NCBI GenBank assembly: GCA_964250225.1
Contig: CAXUEY010000006.1
Span: forward strand, 1 to 64,000
Source of the DNA: Paraktedonobacter sp964250225
Lineage (GTDB): Bacteria > Chloroflexota > Ktedonobacteria > Ktedonobacterales > Ktedonobacteraceae
DNA: 64,000 nt
Reading direction: 5' to 3'
Position 1 is the first letter of the stretch, and each line of letters opens with the position of its first letter. Shown one piece after another: positions 8,467 through 16,007 of the stretch. The notes beneath the pieces are model-generated. The model made no database searches and was not told the DNA's origin. It saw only the letters and a list, made by a program, of their open reading frames with translations. Both the position numbers and the translations under genes were made by a program.

Positions 8467-8516
8467 TTTGAGAGTCTGGAGCAAACTGTATTCGCGGTTT
8501 GCTCCAGACTCTCAAA
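8467..8516. terminator. Bidirectional terminator, perfect 20-bp stem
   Basis: TTTGAGAGTCTGGAGCAAAC (8467-8486) is the exact inverse complement of 8497-8516, loop 10 bases, ending AAAA on the plus strand and starting with T on the minus. It sits between convergent nitroreductase and asd. Confidence 0.75.
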
Positions 8517-8583
8517 ACATTTGAGGCAGCCTCTTGCCCCTCCATTACGGTAGGTGATATGCTTCGGCGCGGGCCATCCTTTG

Positions 8584-9651
8584 CTACGCAATATATCCCT
8601 TTCTCACACACATCTCCGCGTTGAGCAGTGAGCCGCCTGCGGCGCCGCGAATGGTGTTGTGGCCGAGCATGACAAATTTGTAGTGCAGGATGGGGCAGGC
8701 GCGCAGGCGACCCAGCGTGATGGTCATGCCACGACCCGCGTCCCGATCCAGCCGCGTTTGGGGGCGATCCGGTTCGCGACGATAGAGCAGCGCGTGTGCT
8801 GGTGCGCTCGGTAGTTCCAGGCGTTGCGGCTCGCCCACAAAATTGTGCCAGACTTCCAGGATCTCTGTCGCGTCCACCTCGCGGGCGAACTCGACGCTGG
8901 CGCATTCCAGGTGGCCCTCGCGTGTGGGGACGCGGTTGCAGTGCGCACTGACGACGACGGGCGCGTTGCTGAAATCTTCCGACTCGCTCCACCGGCCCAG
9001 CATCTTCTGCGTCTCGCTCTCCAGCTTGGCCTCCTCACCCTCGATAAAGGGGATGACGTTATCCAGGATGTCATATGAGGGCAGGCCGGGATAGCCCGCG
9101 CCTGAGATGGCCTGCATGGTCGTGACCAGAACTTTGCGCAGACCAAACGCCTCTTGCAGCGGCTTGAGGGCCATGACCAGAGGCGTGGCCGAGCAGTTGG
9201 CGTTGGTGACGATAAAGCCGGGCCAGTTACGCGCTTTGCGCTGCCGGGGGATGGCCGCGAGATGGTCGGGGTTGACCTCCGGCACGACCAGTGGCACATC
9301 GGGTGACATGCGGTAGTTTTTGGCGTTGCTGAAAACCGCCACGCCCGCCTGTGCGAACTCGGCCTCGATCTCGCTCGCCACCTCCGCTGGCAGGGCTGAG
9401 AAGACGATCTTCACGTCCGGCAACTCGGCGGGATGGCAGGAGACGACGGGCAGGGCGGCCACCGCAGTGGGCATTTCGCTATCTAGCCGCCAACGCGCCA
9501 CCTGGCCATAGGGCTGCCTGCGATGCTGCTCGGACGCAGCCAGCCCGACCAGTTCAAACCAGGGATGCCCCTGCAATAGCTCGATAAAACGCTGGCCCAC
9601 CATGCCCGTAGCGCCCAGAACCGCCACAGGCAGGCGTTGTTGTATTGACAT
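8584..9651 (-). CDS. asd: Aspartate-semialdehyde dehydrogenase, archaeal/fungal type
   Basis: Reduces aspartyl phosphate to aspartate semialdehyde, 355 aa. N-terminal VAVLGATGMVGQRF binds NADP; TNANCSATP holds the catalytic cysteine; QAISGAGYPG and HCNRVPTREGH are characteristic of the archaeal/fungal subgroup rather than the E. coli type. ATG 9651 is 9 bases after AGAAAGAG, while ATG 9660 touches that site. Last gene of the metX-metY-lysC-asd group; since lysine is made through LysW, its product is expected to go to homoserine, methionine and threonine. Confidence 0.92.
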   Translation of the reverse strand: MSIQQRLPVAVLGATGMVGQRFIELLQGHPWFELVGLAASEQHRRQPYGQVARWRLDSEMPTAVAALPVVSCHPAELPDVKIVFSALPAEVASEIEAEFAQAGVAVFSNAKNYRMSPDVPLVVPEVNPDHLAAIPRQRKARNWPGFIVTNANCSATPLVMALKPLQEAFGLRKVLVTTMQAISGAGYPGLPSYDILDNVIPFIEGEEAKLESETQKMLGRWSESEDFSNAPVVVSAHCNRVPTREGHLECASVEFAREVDATEILEVWHNFVGEPQRLELPSAPAHALLYRREPDRPQTRLDRDAGRGMTITLGRLRACPILHYKFVMLGHNTIRGAAGGSLLNAEMCVRKGYIA

Positions 9652-9812
9652 AATAATCATCTCTTTCTATACAAAACCACGCAAGCATTGAGGAAAGGGC
9701 CAGCCCACTTGCCACTGGAGCATCATTGGTGCTATTTTCAACATAGCCCGTTTCCTCTCCCAAGACGTTGACGCGGGTGATGCAGGGACCTAAAAATCCC
9801 TGAGGGTTGAAA

Positions 9813-11291
9813 TTAGAGCGCTTCGCGACGTTTCTCGTGGATTTGCGTGTGATGGTGGCGTACCAGCGGAATGACCGGCGCGATCAGGTCGCGGTGCAGA
9901 GAGCGCAGGGCGCGTTCGCTATCGCGATCCTCGACGATCAGGATCACGCCCAGGTTCGAGGCACCCTGCGTAATCACGGGGATATGCTCGCGGGCCAGGG
10001 CGGTTACAGCGCGGGCGGGACTCATCGCGCTGTTGGTGAAGCCTGAGCCGATGCAAGCACAGATGGCTAGCCCGGCGCGGCTCGTGACCTTCCAGTTTTC
10101 GAGATCGTGCTGCAACAGCTCCACGACCGAATCCGCCATGTGCTCCTCGACCATAAAGGCCAGGTGCTGTCCCGAAGAGGAGCAGATGGCGACGGGTGTG
10201 ATACCCGCGCGCGCCGCCAGCTCGAAGATTTGCCCGACGTTTTCAGGAGCGCCAAAGAGATGGCGGCTCTCGACGGTGATGAGCGCGAGATGGCGGCGCG
10301 TGGTGATCGCGGTGGCGGCGCTTTGCTGCTTGCCCACCGGAGCGACGATGGTGCCGCGCGCGTGGGGGCGCAACGTGTTGCGCACGCGCACCGGCACGTT
10401 GCGTTGGGCCAGGGGGATCAGCGTGCGTGGGTGCAGGACTTTGGCCCCGAACCACGAGAGTTGCGCGGCCTCTGCATACGAGAGATGCGGCAACAGGCGC
10501 GCATTGGGCACGATACGCGGGTCGGCGCTCAGCACGCCATCGACATCCGTGTAAATCTCGACTGCTACACAGTCCAGTGCCGCACCAATCACGGCGGCTG
10601 AATAGTCCGAGCCGTTGCGCCCAAGCGTCGCGACAATCCCATCGCGTGTGCGCCCGATAAAGCCAGCCATCACCGGCACAATCCCGCGTTCTAAGAGGGG
10701 CGCGACCAGGCGTTGGGCGTTCTCACGCGTCTGTGTGGGTAGGGGATCAGCGCCGATGACCGTGCCCGGCACGTATGGCACTTCGTTGCGCGGAGTCTCG
10801 ATGCTGATGACCTCTTCGCGTACCGCTTCAGCCGCGACCCCGCACTCACGCAGGGCAGCCGCGACCAGCAACACCGAGAGCCGTTCGCCCCACGCGGCCA
10901 CCGCAGCGGTGTGCAATGGCAGCTCGCGCCCGTTCTGGCATGCTTTGTGCAAACGCGCAACATCCTGCTCGACGCATGCGAACGCCTCTGCCAGCACTAT
11001 CAGCAATTGCGCGTATGCTTCGGGCGAACGCGTCACAATTGTTGCCGCATCCAGATGCTTGCGTTTGAGTGCTTCTATCTCACGCGTGTATTCGTCGCTG
11101 GTAGTGGTAATCGAGCGTGTAATACGCAACAACTGGTCAGTCACCCCCGCCATAGCGGAAACCACTACGGCGGGAAAATCCTCTGTATGCTGCTGAGCCT
11201 GACGCGCTACAATCTGTGCCACCTGGCGAATCCGTTCACCATTGCCAACCGAGGTGCCCCCAAATTTGAGGACGCTAACACTACGTTCCAT
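9813..11291 (-). CDS. lysC: Aspartokinase
   Basis: Phosphorylates aspartate, first step of the aspartate pathway, 492 aa. The N-terminal kinase domain starts with VLKFGGTSVG and includes GRNGSDYSAAVIGAAL and TDVDGVLSADPRIV; from about residue 325 two ACT domains follow (LITVESRHLFG; ICACIGSGFTNS), so allosteric feedback is likely. No homoserine dehydrogenase is fused. The spacer to asd is 161 bp with a small hairpin at 9783-9802. Position behind a SAM/Met-tRNA leader suggests a methionine/threonine-dedicated isozyme. Confidence 0.93.
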   Translation of the reverse strand: MERSVSVLKFGGTSVGNGERIRQVAQIVARQAQQHTEDFPAVVVSAMAGVTDQLLRITRSITTTSDEYTREIEALKRKHLDAATIVTRSPEAYAQLLIVLAEAFACVEQDVARLHKACQNGRELPLHTAAVAAWGERLSVLLVAAALRECGVAAEAVREEVISIETPRNEVPYVPGTVIGADPLPTQTRENAQRLVAPLLERGIVPVMAGFIGRTRDGIVATLGRNGSDYSAAVIGAALDCVAVEIYTDVDGVLSADPRIVPNARLLPHLSYAEAAQLSWFGAKVLHPRTLIPLAQRNVPVRVRNTLRPHARGTIVAPVGKQQSAATAITTRRHLALITVESRHLFGAPENVGQIFELAARAGITPVAICSSSGQHLAFMVEEHMADSVVELLQHDLENWKVTSRAGLAICACIGSGFTNSAMSPARAVTALAREHIPVITQGASNLGVILIVEDRDSERALRSLHRDLIAPVIPLVRHHHTQIHEKRREAL

Positions 11292-11321
11292 AAAAGCTTT
11301 CTCTTTCTCATTCTTAACAAA

Positions 11322-11357
11322 TACAACCGGAGACGGAGGCGAGCGCCGTCTCTACCT
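11322..11357 (-). repeat. GC-rich palindromic repeat in the lysC-metY spacer
   Basis: GAGACGG and CCGTCTC form a hairpin around GGCGAGCG. On the minus strand it reads GTAGAGACGGCGCTCGCCTC, matching the core GGCGCTCGCCTCCG of the repeats at 12718-12942. It is not followed by a T-run on the minus strand, so it is not a clear terminator. Confidence 0.55.
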
Positions 11358-11358
11358 G

Positions 11359-12660
11359 CTATTCCGTCGCGGCTTTTAAAGCCTGATCAAGATCCTCGAT
11401 CAGATCCTCCACGGTCTCCAGGCCGATGGAGAGGCGGATGAAGTCGGGTGTGACGCCGGTTTCGCGCTGCTCCGCGGGCGTGAGCTGGGCATGCGTTGTG
11501 CTGGCGGGATGGATGATCAGTGACCTGGCATCGCCCACGTTGGCCAGGTGCGAGAAGAGTTCGATCTTGCGGATCAACTGTTTACCCGCCTCCAGGCCGC
11601 CCTTAATGCCAAAGCCCAGGATCGCCCCATAGCCGTGGGAGAAGTACTGTCTGGCAAGATGGTGCTGCGGATGGCTCTCCAGGCCGGGATAGCTTACCCA
11701 ATCCACGGCGGGATGCCCCTCTAAGAATTGAGCGACACGTAGCGCGTTCTGGCTGTGCCGCTCCATACGCAGGGGCAGCGTTTCCAGACCTTGCAGGAAG
11801 AGCCAGGAGTTGAAAGGCGTCGTGGCCGCGCCGATGTCGCGCAGGAGTTGCACGCGAGCCTTGACGATATACGCCAGTGGTCCCAGCGCCTCGACATAAC
11901 GGATGCCGTGATACGAGGGATCAGGCTCGATCAGTTCGGAGAAGCGTCCGCTGGCCGCCCAGTCGAACTTACCGCTATCGACAATCACACCGCCGATAGA
12001 CGTGCCGTGGCCGCCGATGAACTTGGTGGCTGAGTGGACCACGATGTCCGCGCCATGCTTGAACGGCTGCACCAGATAGGGCGTGGCAAACGTATTATCG
12101 ATAATCAGCGGCAGGCCATGTTCGTGCGCGATATCGGCCACTGCCTGAATGTCCAGCGTGTCCAGGCGCGGGTTGCCCAGGATCTCGGCGTAAATGGCCT
12201 TTGTTTTCTCGTTGATCGCCGCGCGGAAATTGGCCGGTTCGCGGCTATCCACAAAATGCGTCGTGATGCCCATTTTGGAGAGCGTATAGTGGAAGAGATT
12301 GTACGTCCCACCATACAGGCTGGCCGAAGAGACAATCTCGTCGCCCGCGCCCGCGATATTCAGGATCGCCAGTGTCTCCGCCGCCTGGCCCGAAGAGGTT
12401 GCCAGCGCGCCCACGCCTCCTTCCAGGGCCGCGATGCGCCGTTCGAAGGCATCCTGTGTCGGGTTCATGATGCGCGTGTAGATATTGCCAAACTGTTTCA
12501 GCGCAAAGAGGTCCGCCGCGTGTTCCGGGCTATCGAAGACAAACGAGGTCGTCTGGTAAATCGGAACCGCGCGCGCATTGGTCGCGCTATCGGCGGTCTC
12601 CTGCCCCGCGTGCAGCGAAAGCGTCTCAAAACCATAATGACGATTAGTGTTGAGTGCCAT
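11359..12660 (-). CDS. metY: O-acetylhomoserine sulfhydrylase
   Basis: PLP enzyme that makes homocysteine from O-acetylhomoserine and sulfide, 433 aa. FETLSLHAGQ at the N-terminus, the PLP lysine in VVHSATKFIGGHGTSIGG, and the C-terminal HPASTTHAQLTPAEQRETGV are typical of the Cys/Met PLP family, MetY subgroup. ATG 12660 lies 10 bases after AAGGAG. It is downstream of metX across a repeat-bearing, gap-containing spacer, so co-transcription is likely but cannot be proven from this assembly. Confidence 0.93.
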   Translation of the reverse strand: MALNTNRHYGFETLSLHAGQETADSATNARAVPIYQTTSFVFDSPEHAADLFALKQFGNIYTRIMNPTQDAFERRIAALEGGVGALATSSGQAAETLAILNIAGAGDEIVSSASLYGGTYNLFHYTLSKMGITTHFVDSREPANFRAAINEKTKAIYAEILGNPRLDTLDIQAVADIAHEHGLPLIIDNTFATPYLVQPFKHGADIVVHSATKFIGGHGTSIGGVIVDSGKFDWAASGRFSELIEPDPSYHGIRYVEALGPLAYIVKARVQLLRDIGAATTPFNSWLFLQGLETLPLRMERHSQNALRVAQFLEGHPAVDWVSYPGLESHPQHHLARQYFSHGYGAILGFGIKGGLEAGKQLIRKIELFSHLANVGDARSLIIHPASTTHAQLTPAEQRETGVTPDFIRLSIGLETVEDLIEDLDQALKAATE

Positions 12661-12717
12661 GTTAATATGCTCCTTCAAGCGTATCTGTGACTATCGAGCA
12701 AGCCCGCTGGCCTGCTC

Positions 12718-12942
12718 ATCCCCTTGTATGTAGCGGCGGCGCTCGCCTCCGGCATCCGGGAATGCGCCCCCTTGCGCCCGGTGTTCGNNNNNNNNNNNNN
12801 NNNNNNNNNNNNNNNNNNNNNNNNNNNNNNNNNNNNNNNNNNNNNNNNNNNNNNNNNNNNNNNNNNNNNNNNNNNNNNNNNNNNNNNGCGGCGGCGCTCG
12901 CCTCCGGCATCCGGGAATGCGCCCCCTTGCGCCCGGTGTTCG
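12718..12942. repeat. Identical 55-bp repeats flanking the assembly gap
   Basis: 12733-12787 and 12888-12942 are identical and both belong to the GC-rich palindromic family (GCGGCGCTCGCCTCCGGCATCC). The 100 N between them (12788-12887) is a scaffold filler. True content could be one collapsed copy or a longer tandem array. The reading frames that cross the N run are artefacts. Confidence 0.85.
12788..12887. other. Assembly gap (100 N)
   Basis: Run of exactly 100 N, a conventional placeholder of unknown true length, between metY and metX. Confidence 0.99.
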
Positions 12943-12952
12943 ATAATGAAAC

Positions 12953-14113
12953 CTACTCCTGCATTGTTGCAAGTGCCGCGGTCATCTGCTCCCATTCTTT
13001 CAGGAAAGCATCGTGTCCATGCGGCGAGTCCAGTTCGACATAACGCGCGTTGCCACCGGCCTGGCGGATGCGTGTGGCGAGGTGACGCACGCGCGCGGCT
13101 GGAAAAAGCAAGTCAGAACGAATGCCGATCAACAAGGCCTGGCTCTGGATACGTCGTAGTGCCGCCTCCAGAGAGGCATGGCCCGTACTCACGTCGTAGA
13201 GATCCATTGCCCGGCTAAGATAGAGATAGCTGTTGGCGTCGAAACGGCGCGCCAGCGTCTCGCCCTGGTGGTAGAGATAGCCTTCGACATCGAAGGCGCC
13301 GCCGAAGGCCGTGTGCCCGCTGGGAGGCGTGGAAACGTCGCGTTGCGCGGGCCGACGCGCGAACCGCAGCTCCATCGCCTCTTCGCTCTGGTACGTAATC
13401 ATCGCCAGCATGCGCGCAATGCCCAGGCCGGCGTCTGGACCCTGGCCGGGTAGATACGCGCCGTTTTGCCAGCGTGGATCGGCCATAATCGCTTGACGAC
13501 CAACCTCGCTAAAGGCCACTCCCTGCGCGGTCAAGGCCTCCGTCGCGGCGATAATCACAGTTTTGCGCACCAGTTCGGGATAGCTTACCGCCCATTCCAG
13601 CGCCAGTTGGCCGCCCACTGAGCCGCCAGCCACCATCGCGAGCTGACGCACGCCCAGGTGCTCGACCAGGCGGCGCTGCGCGTTGACCATATCGCGGATC
13701 ATCACCAACGGAAAGTCCAGGCCATAGCTGCGGCCCGTCGCCGGATCGGGCGAGGCCGGTCCCGTGCTGCCATAGCAGCCGCCCAACACGTTCGAGCAGA
13801 TCACAAAGTAGCGTTCTGTGTCGAAAGGGCGTCCAGGGCCGATCAGCGGGTTCCACCAGGCCGCGCGTGCATCGTCCGGCTGCTGCGGATCGTGGGCGTG
13901 CGCATTGCCGGTCAGGGCGTGCGTTAACAGGATCGCGTTATCCCCGGCAGTATTGAGTGTGCCCCAGGTCTCATAGGCCAGCGTCACCGGCCCAAACGAG
14001 CCGCCGAGTTGCAGCGGTAGCGTCTCAAACGTCCACGAGTCGGACGCAGAGATCGAGCAGGCAGGGGTGACCTGTGCAGAGGTCACAGCCCTGTCCTTCA
14101 CGCATGTCACCAT
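12953..14113 (-). CDS. metX: Homoserine O-acetyltransferase
   Basis: Alpha/beta hydrolase-fold acetyltransferase, 386 aa, first committed step to methionine. VTLAYETWGTLN, the nucleophile elbow VAGGSVGGQLALEW (Ser in GGSVGG) and the C-terminal catalytic His in LDSPHGHDAFL are all present. ATG 14113 follows AGAAAGGAATTTGATC; an upstream start at 14176 would run into the T-box terminator. First gene behind the SAM riboswitch and Met T-box. Confidence 0.92.
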   Translation of the reverse strand: MVTCVKDRAVTSAQVTPACSISASDSWTFETLPLQLGGSFGPVTLAYETWGTLNTAGDNAILLTHALTGNAHAHDPQQPDDARAAWWNPLIGPGRPFDTERYFVICSNVLGGCYGSTGPASPDPATGRSYGLDFPLVMIRDMVNAQRRLVEHLGVRQLAMVAGGSVGGQLALEWAVSYPELVRKTVIIAATEALTAQGVAFSEVGRQAIMADPRWQNGAYLPGQGPDAGLGIARMLAMITYQSEEAMELRFARRPAQRDVSTPPSGHTAFGGAFDVEGYLYHQGETLARRFDANSYLYLSRAMDLYDVSTGHASLEAALRRIQSQALLIGIRSDLLFPAARVRHLATRIRQAGGNARYVELDSPHGHDAFLKEWEQMTAALATMQE

Positions 14114-14159
14114 GATCAAATTCCTTTCTTGCCGCATTTGTCGGATTGAAATTGAGAAC

Positions 14160-14192
14160 AAAAAACCCTCTCCCATTCAGGGGCGAGGGGTC
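14160..14192 (-). terminator. Terminator of the metX T-box
   Basis: Minus strand ACCCCTCGCCC pairs with GGGAGAGGGT, followed by TTTTTTG, ending about 45 bases before the metX start. Confidence 0.85.
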
Positions 14193-14410
14193 AGACGGGT
14201 TCGCGGTACCACCCTGATTTGCCAGTGTCGTGCAGACATCAGCCTTGCTTGTGACCGGTAACGGGGCCAGCCGGCACGACCTACAAGCCCGTGTGGACTT
14301 TCAGTCTGCGACTTCGAGGTCATCTTCAACGCGGGTGCGGCGCTGGCATCTCAGCCTCGCCAACTCTCTGGAGCCGCCCGACGCGTATACTCGTCCTCTG
14401 CAACGTCTTC
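14160..14410 (-). ncRNA. T-box leader upstream of metX, methionine specifier
   Basis: Minus strand: GGACGAGTA (about 14394), distal motif CCAGAGAGTTGGC with AGATGCCAG (14371-14341), specifier side GTT-GAAGATGA-CCTC with ATG at the complement of 14321-14323, T-box core AGGGTGGTACCGCG (complement of 14202-14220), then a terminator with six T (14160-14192). Stems CGCG/CGCG and GAGG/CCTC bracket the specifier loop. ATG fits the downstream metX and sets the register (GAAG, codon, A) used for the lysW leaders. Confidence 0.9.
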
Positions 14411-14476
14411 TGTATGTGGGCGGACAAACCATGGGAGCAATCCGCCGTCGTTGTCGTGAACCATGTTCAACGTAAC

Positions 14477-14503
14477 AAAAAACCCCCTGCATCTCAGGGG
14501 GGT
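14477..14503 (-). terminator. Terminator of the SAM riboswitch
   Basis: Minus strand CCCCCTG, loop GAGATG, CAGGGGG and TTTTTTG. It follows the end of the SAM aptamer by about 19 bases and precedes the T-box, so SAM binding would stop transcription before the T-box is made. Confidence 0.88.
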
Positions 14504-14521
14504 AGCAACATTGCTCTTCCC

Positions 14522-14635
14522 CTCATCTCGCGGCAACCATTAATAGTTCCGCCGGAATTGGCACCCTTTCTCGCAACGTTGCGAGGGGGTTGTCGGGTTT
14601 CACAGGGCCGTTCCCTCCACCCATCTTGATGAGAG
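14522..14635 (-). ncRNA. SAM-I (S-box) riboswitch aptamer
   Basis: The minus strand contains the full consensus: P1 CTCATC with GATGAG at the two ends, AAGATGGGTGGAGGGA, ACGGCCC, GTGAAACCCGACAACC, a P3 hairpin (CTCGC/GCGAG), GGTGCCAATTCC and P4 (GGCGGAAC with GTTGCC). Only minor deviations from consensus are visible. Bound S-adenosylmethionine should favour the terminator at 14477-14503. It is the first element of the metX leader, upstream of the Met T-box. Confidence 0.95.
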
Positions 14636-14640
14636 CAGTT

Positions 14641-14657
14641 GATATCGTTACGATATC
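14641..14657. promoter_or_regulatory. Inverted repeat GATATCG-TTA-CGATATC
   Basis: Perfect 7-bp arms with a 3-bp centre, between the promoter and the SAM aptamer. It may be an operator or a small 5' hairpin; no regulator can be assigned. Confidence 0.4.
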
Positions 14658-14697
14658 TTTATCGTTATTCAATTGTGTATTGGTATCGTTGTAAAGA

Positions 14698-14726
14698 AGT
14701 ATACTGGATAAATTCAGAAATTGCAA
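14698..14726 (-). promoter_or_regulatory. Promoter of the metX leader
   Basis: Minus strand TTGCAA (14721-14726), 17-bp spacer, TATACT (14698-14703), about 65 bases upstream of the SAM-I aptamer. Confidence 0.75.
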
Positions 14727-14792
14727 GGGGTCTGGCAACTTAACAGCGGTGAGCAAGTCGCTCCGCCTGCGTAAGGGAAGCCTTGTCTTCCG

Positions 14793-15392
14793 TTACAGAA
14801 CAAAAGGGATGAGCCGTTTTGTGCGCCGCATGTACTCCTGATAGCGCTGGCCCAGGTGCTCCTGCAGAACACGCTCTTCCACATGAATACGGTAGCTCAA
14901 GCCAATCAGCACACATCCCATCAGGACCAACAGACTCAACCAGTTTGTATAGCTGAGGCCAAGACCGAGTAGCGAGATGAGCAAACCGGTATAGGAGGGA
15001 TGGCGAATGAGTTGGTAGGGGCCAGTTTCGACCACGGTCTGCTCGGAGGCGACGGCCACTGTCGTTGTGAAGAAGGCGCCGAGCACGTGGATGGCGTAGA
15101 GACGTAACGCGACCCCCGCATTGATGAGCAGAATGCCCAGCCAGAAGAACAATGGCTGAGCGCTCGCGATAGCAGTGGTAGGAACCCTAAACGTCAGCAG
15201 AGTGCTGAGGAGGATGCCGAGCACGATCAGGCAGATGAGGACCGCGTGCGATCCTTTATCCTGGCGTCGAGCGCCAGCACGGAGGCGTTTGAACGTCCTG
15301 ATATCCACGCTTGTTTCCATCACTCTCCAGATGAGAAGGCTGGCAATCCAAACGCCCAACAGCACAGGCTGATGAGCGAAAAACGGCTGCAT
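14793..15392 (-). CDS. Isoprenylcysteine carboxyl methyltransferase family membrane protein
   Basis: 199 aa with about five hydrophobic segments. The C-terminal half has GPYQLIRHPSYTGLLISLLG and VEERVLQEHLGQRYQEYMRR, the SAM-binding signature of the ICMT/PEMT-like family. In bacteria such proteins methylate varied lipids or small molecules, and the substrate is unknown here. It starts 17 bases after folA and probably shares its transcript. Confidence 0.78.
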   Translation of the reverse strand: MQPFFAHQPVLLGVWIASLLIWRVMETSVDIRTFKRLRAGARRQDKGSHAVLICLIVLGILLSTLLTFRVPTTAIASAQPLFFWLGILLINAGVALRLYAIHVLGAFFTTTVAVASEQTVVETGPYQLIRHPSYTGLLISLLGLGLSYTNWLSLLVLMGCVLIGLSYRIHVEERVLQEHLGQRYQEYMRRTKRLIPFVL

Positions 15393-15409
15393 GCTCTATG
15401 ACCTTTCCA

Positions 15410-15880
15410 TTAGATGCGCTCGTATACCAGGTAGCGATGGGGATACACGTTCTGCGCGTCGATCACACCCTCGCGTTGAGAGATGAGGCGAAAGGCGCTC
15501 TGGTCCCATTCTGGAAAGAAGGCGTCACCTTCAACCTCCAGATCGATCTCGGTGAGATAGAGTTGGTGGGCGGTATCGAGAAAAATGCGATAAATTTGTT
15601 CACCGCCTATGATCCACACATCGCCCAGAGCCGGCACCTCATCTTTTGTGCGTAGAACCTCAACGTCGGCGGGATGAAAGGTCGGATCGTTGCTCAAGAC
15701 GATATTGCGTCTGCTGGACAGTGGTTCAGTGAGCGATTCAAAGGTCTTGCGGCCCATCACCACGGTTTGACCGAGGGTGGTTTGCTGGAAATAGCGCGAA
15801 TCGGCGGGCAGATGCCAGGGAACTTGCCCATGCCTGCCGATCACACGCCGATGAGCATAGGCAGCGATCATACGAATCAT
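15410..15880 (-). CDS. folA: Dihydrofolate reductase
   Basis: 156 aa, usual bacterial size. The N-terminal IAAYAHRRVIGRHGQVPWHL contains the substrate loop, followed by VVMGRKTFESL and VWIIGGEQIYRIFL for NADPH. The acidic active-site residue is the Asp of LPADSRYF. The start follows AGAGGGATCT. No thymidylate synthase gene lies beside it in this window. Confidence 0.92.
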   Translation of the reverse strand: MIRMIAAYAHRRVIGRHGQVPWHLPADSRYFQQTTLGQTVVMGRKTFESLTEPLSSRRNIVLSNDPTFHPADVEVLRTKDEVPALGDVWIIGGEQIYRIFLDTAHQLYLTEIDLEVEGDAFFPEWDQSAFRLISQREGVIDAQNVYPHRYLVYERI

Positions 15881-16007
15881 AGATCCCTCTGTATCTCCAT
15901 TGAATTTATGATGCCTGTTGCTAACTCATTCCTCTCACCACTTGCTCATCATAGTACGATTTGTTCTGCGCATTGTGCAAGCCACCCTCGGCGCTCGTCT
16001 CCTTATC

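Noticed and set aside
9783..9802. Hairpin CAGGGA/TCCCTG between lysC and asd as an operon-splitting terminator
   Set aside because: Six base pairs only and no T-run after it on the minus strand; too weak to call.
12675..13218. Frames running through the N block
   Set aside because: They translate the 100-N placeholder and the repeated palindromes; no support.
14321..14323. Aspartate reading (GAT) of the metX T-box specifier
   Set aside because: Shifting one base gives ATG, which matches the methionine gene downstream and the SAM riboswitch; GAT has no biological fit.
14523..14756. 77-codon frame on the minus strand upstream of metX
   Set aside because: It lies across the SAM-I aptamer, its leader and promoter; the RNA structure explains the sequence conservation and there is no protein family match.
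14771..14796. Small hairpin at the end of the methyltransferase-like gene as terminator
   Set aside because: One mismatch in a short stem, overlaps the stop codon and has no T-run.
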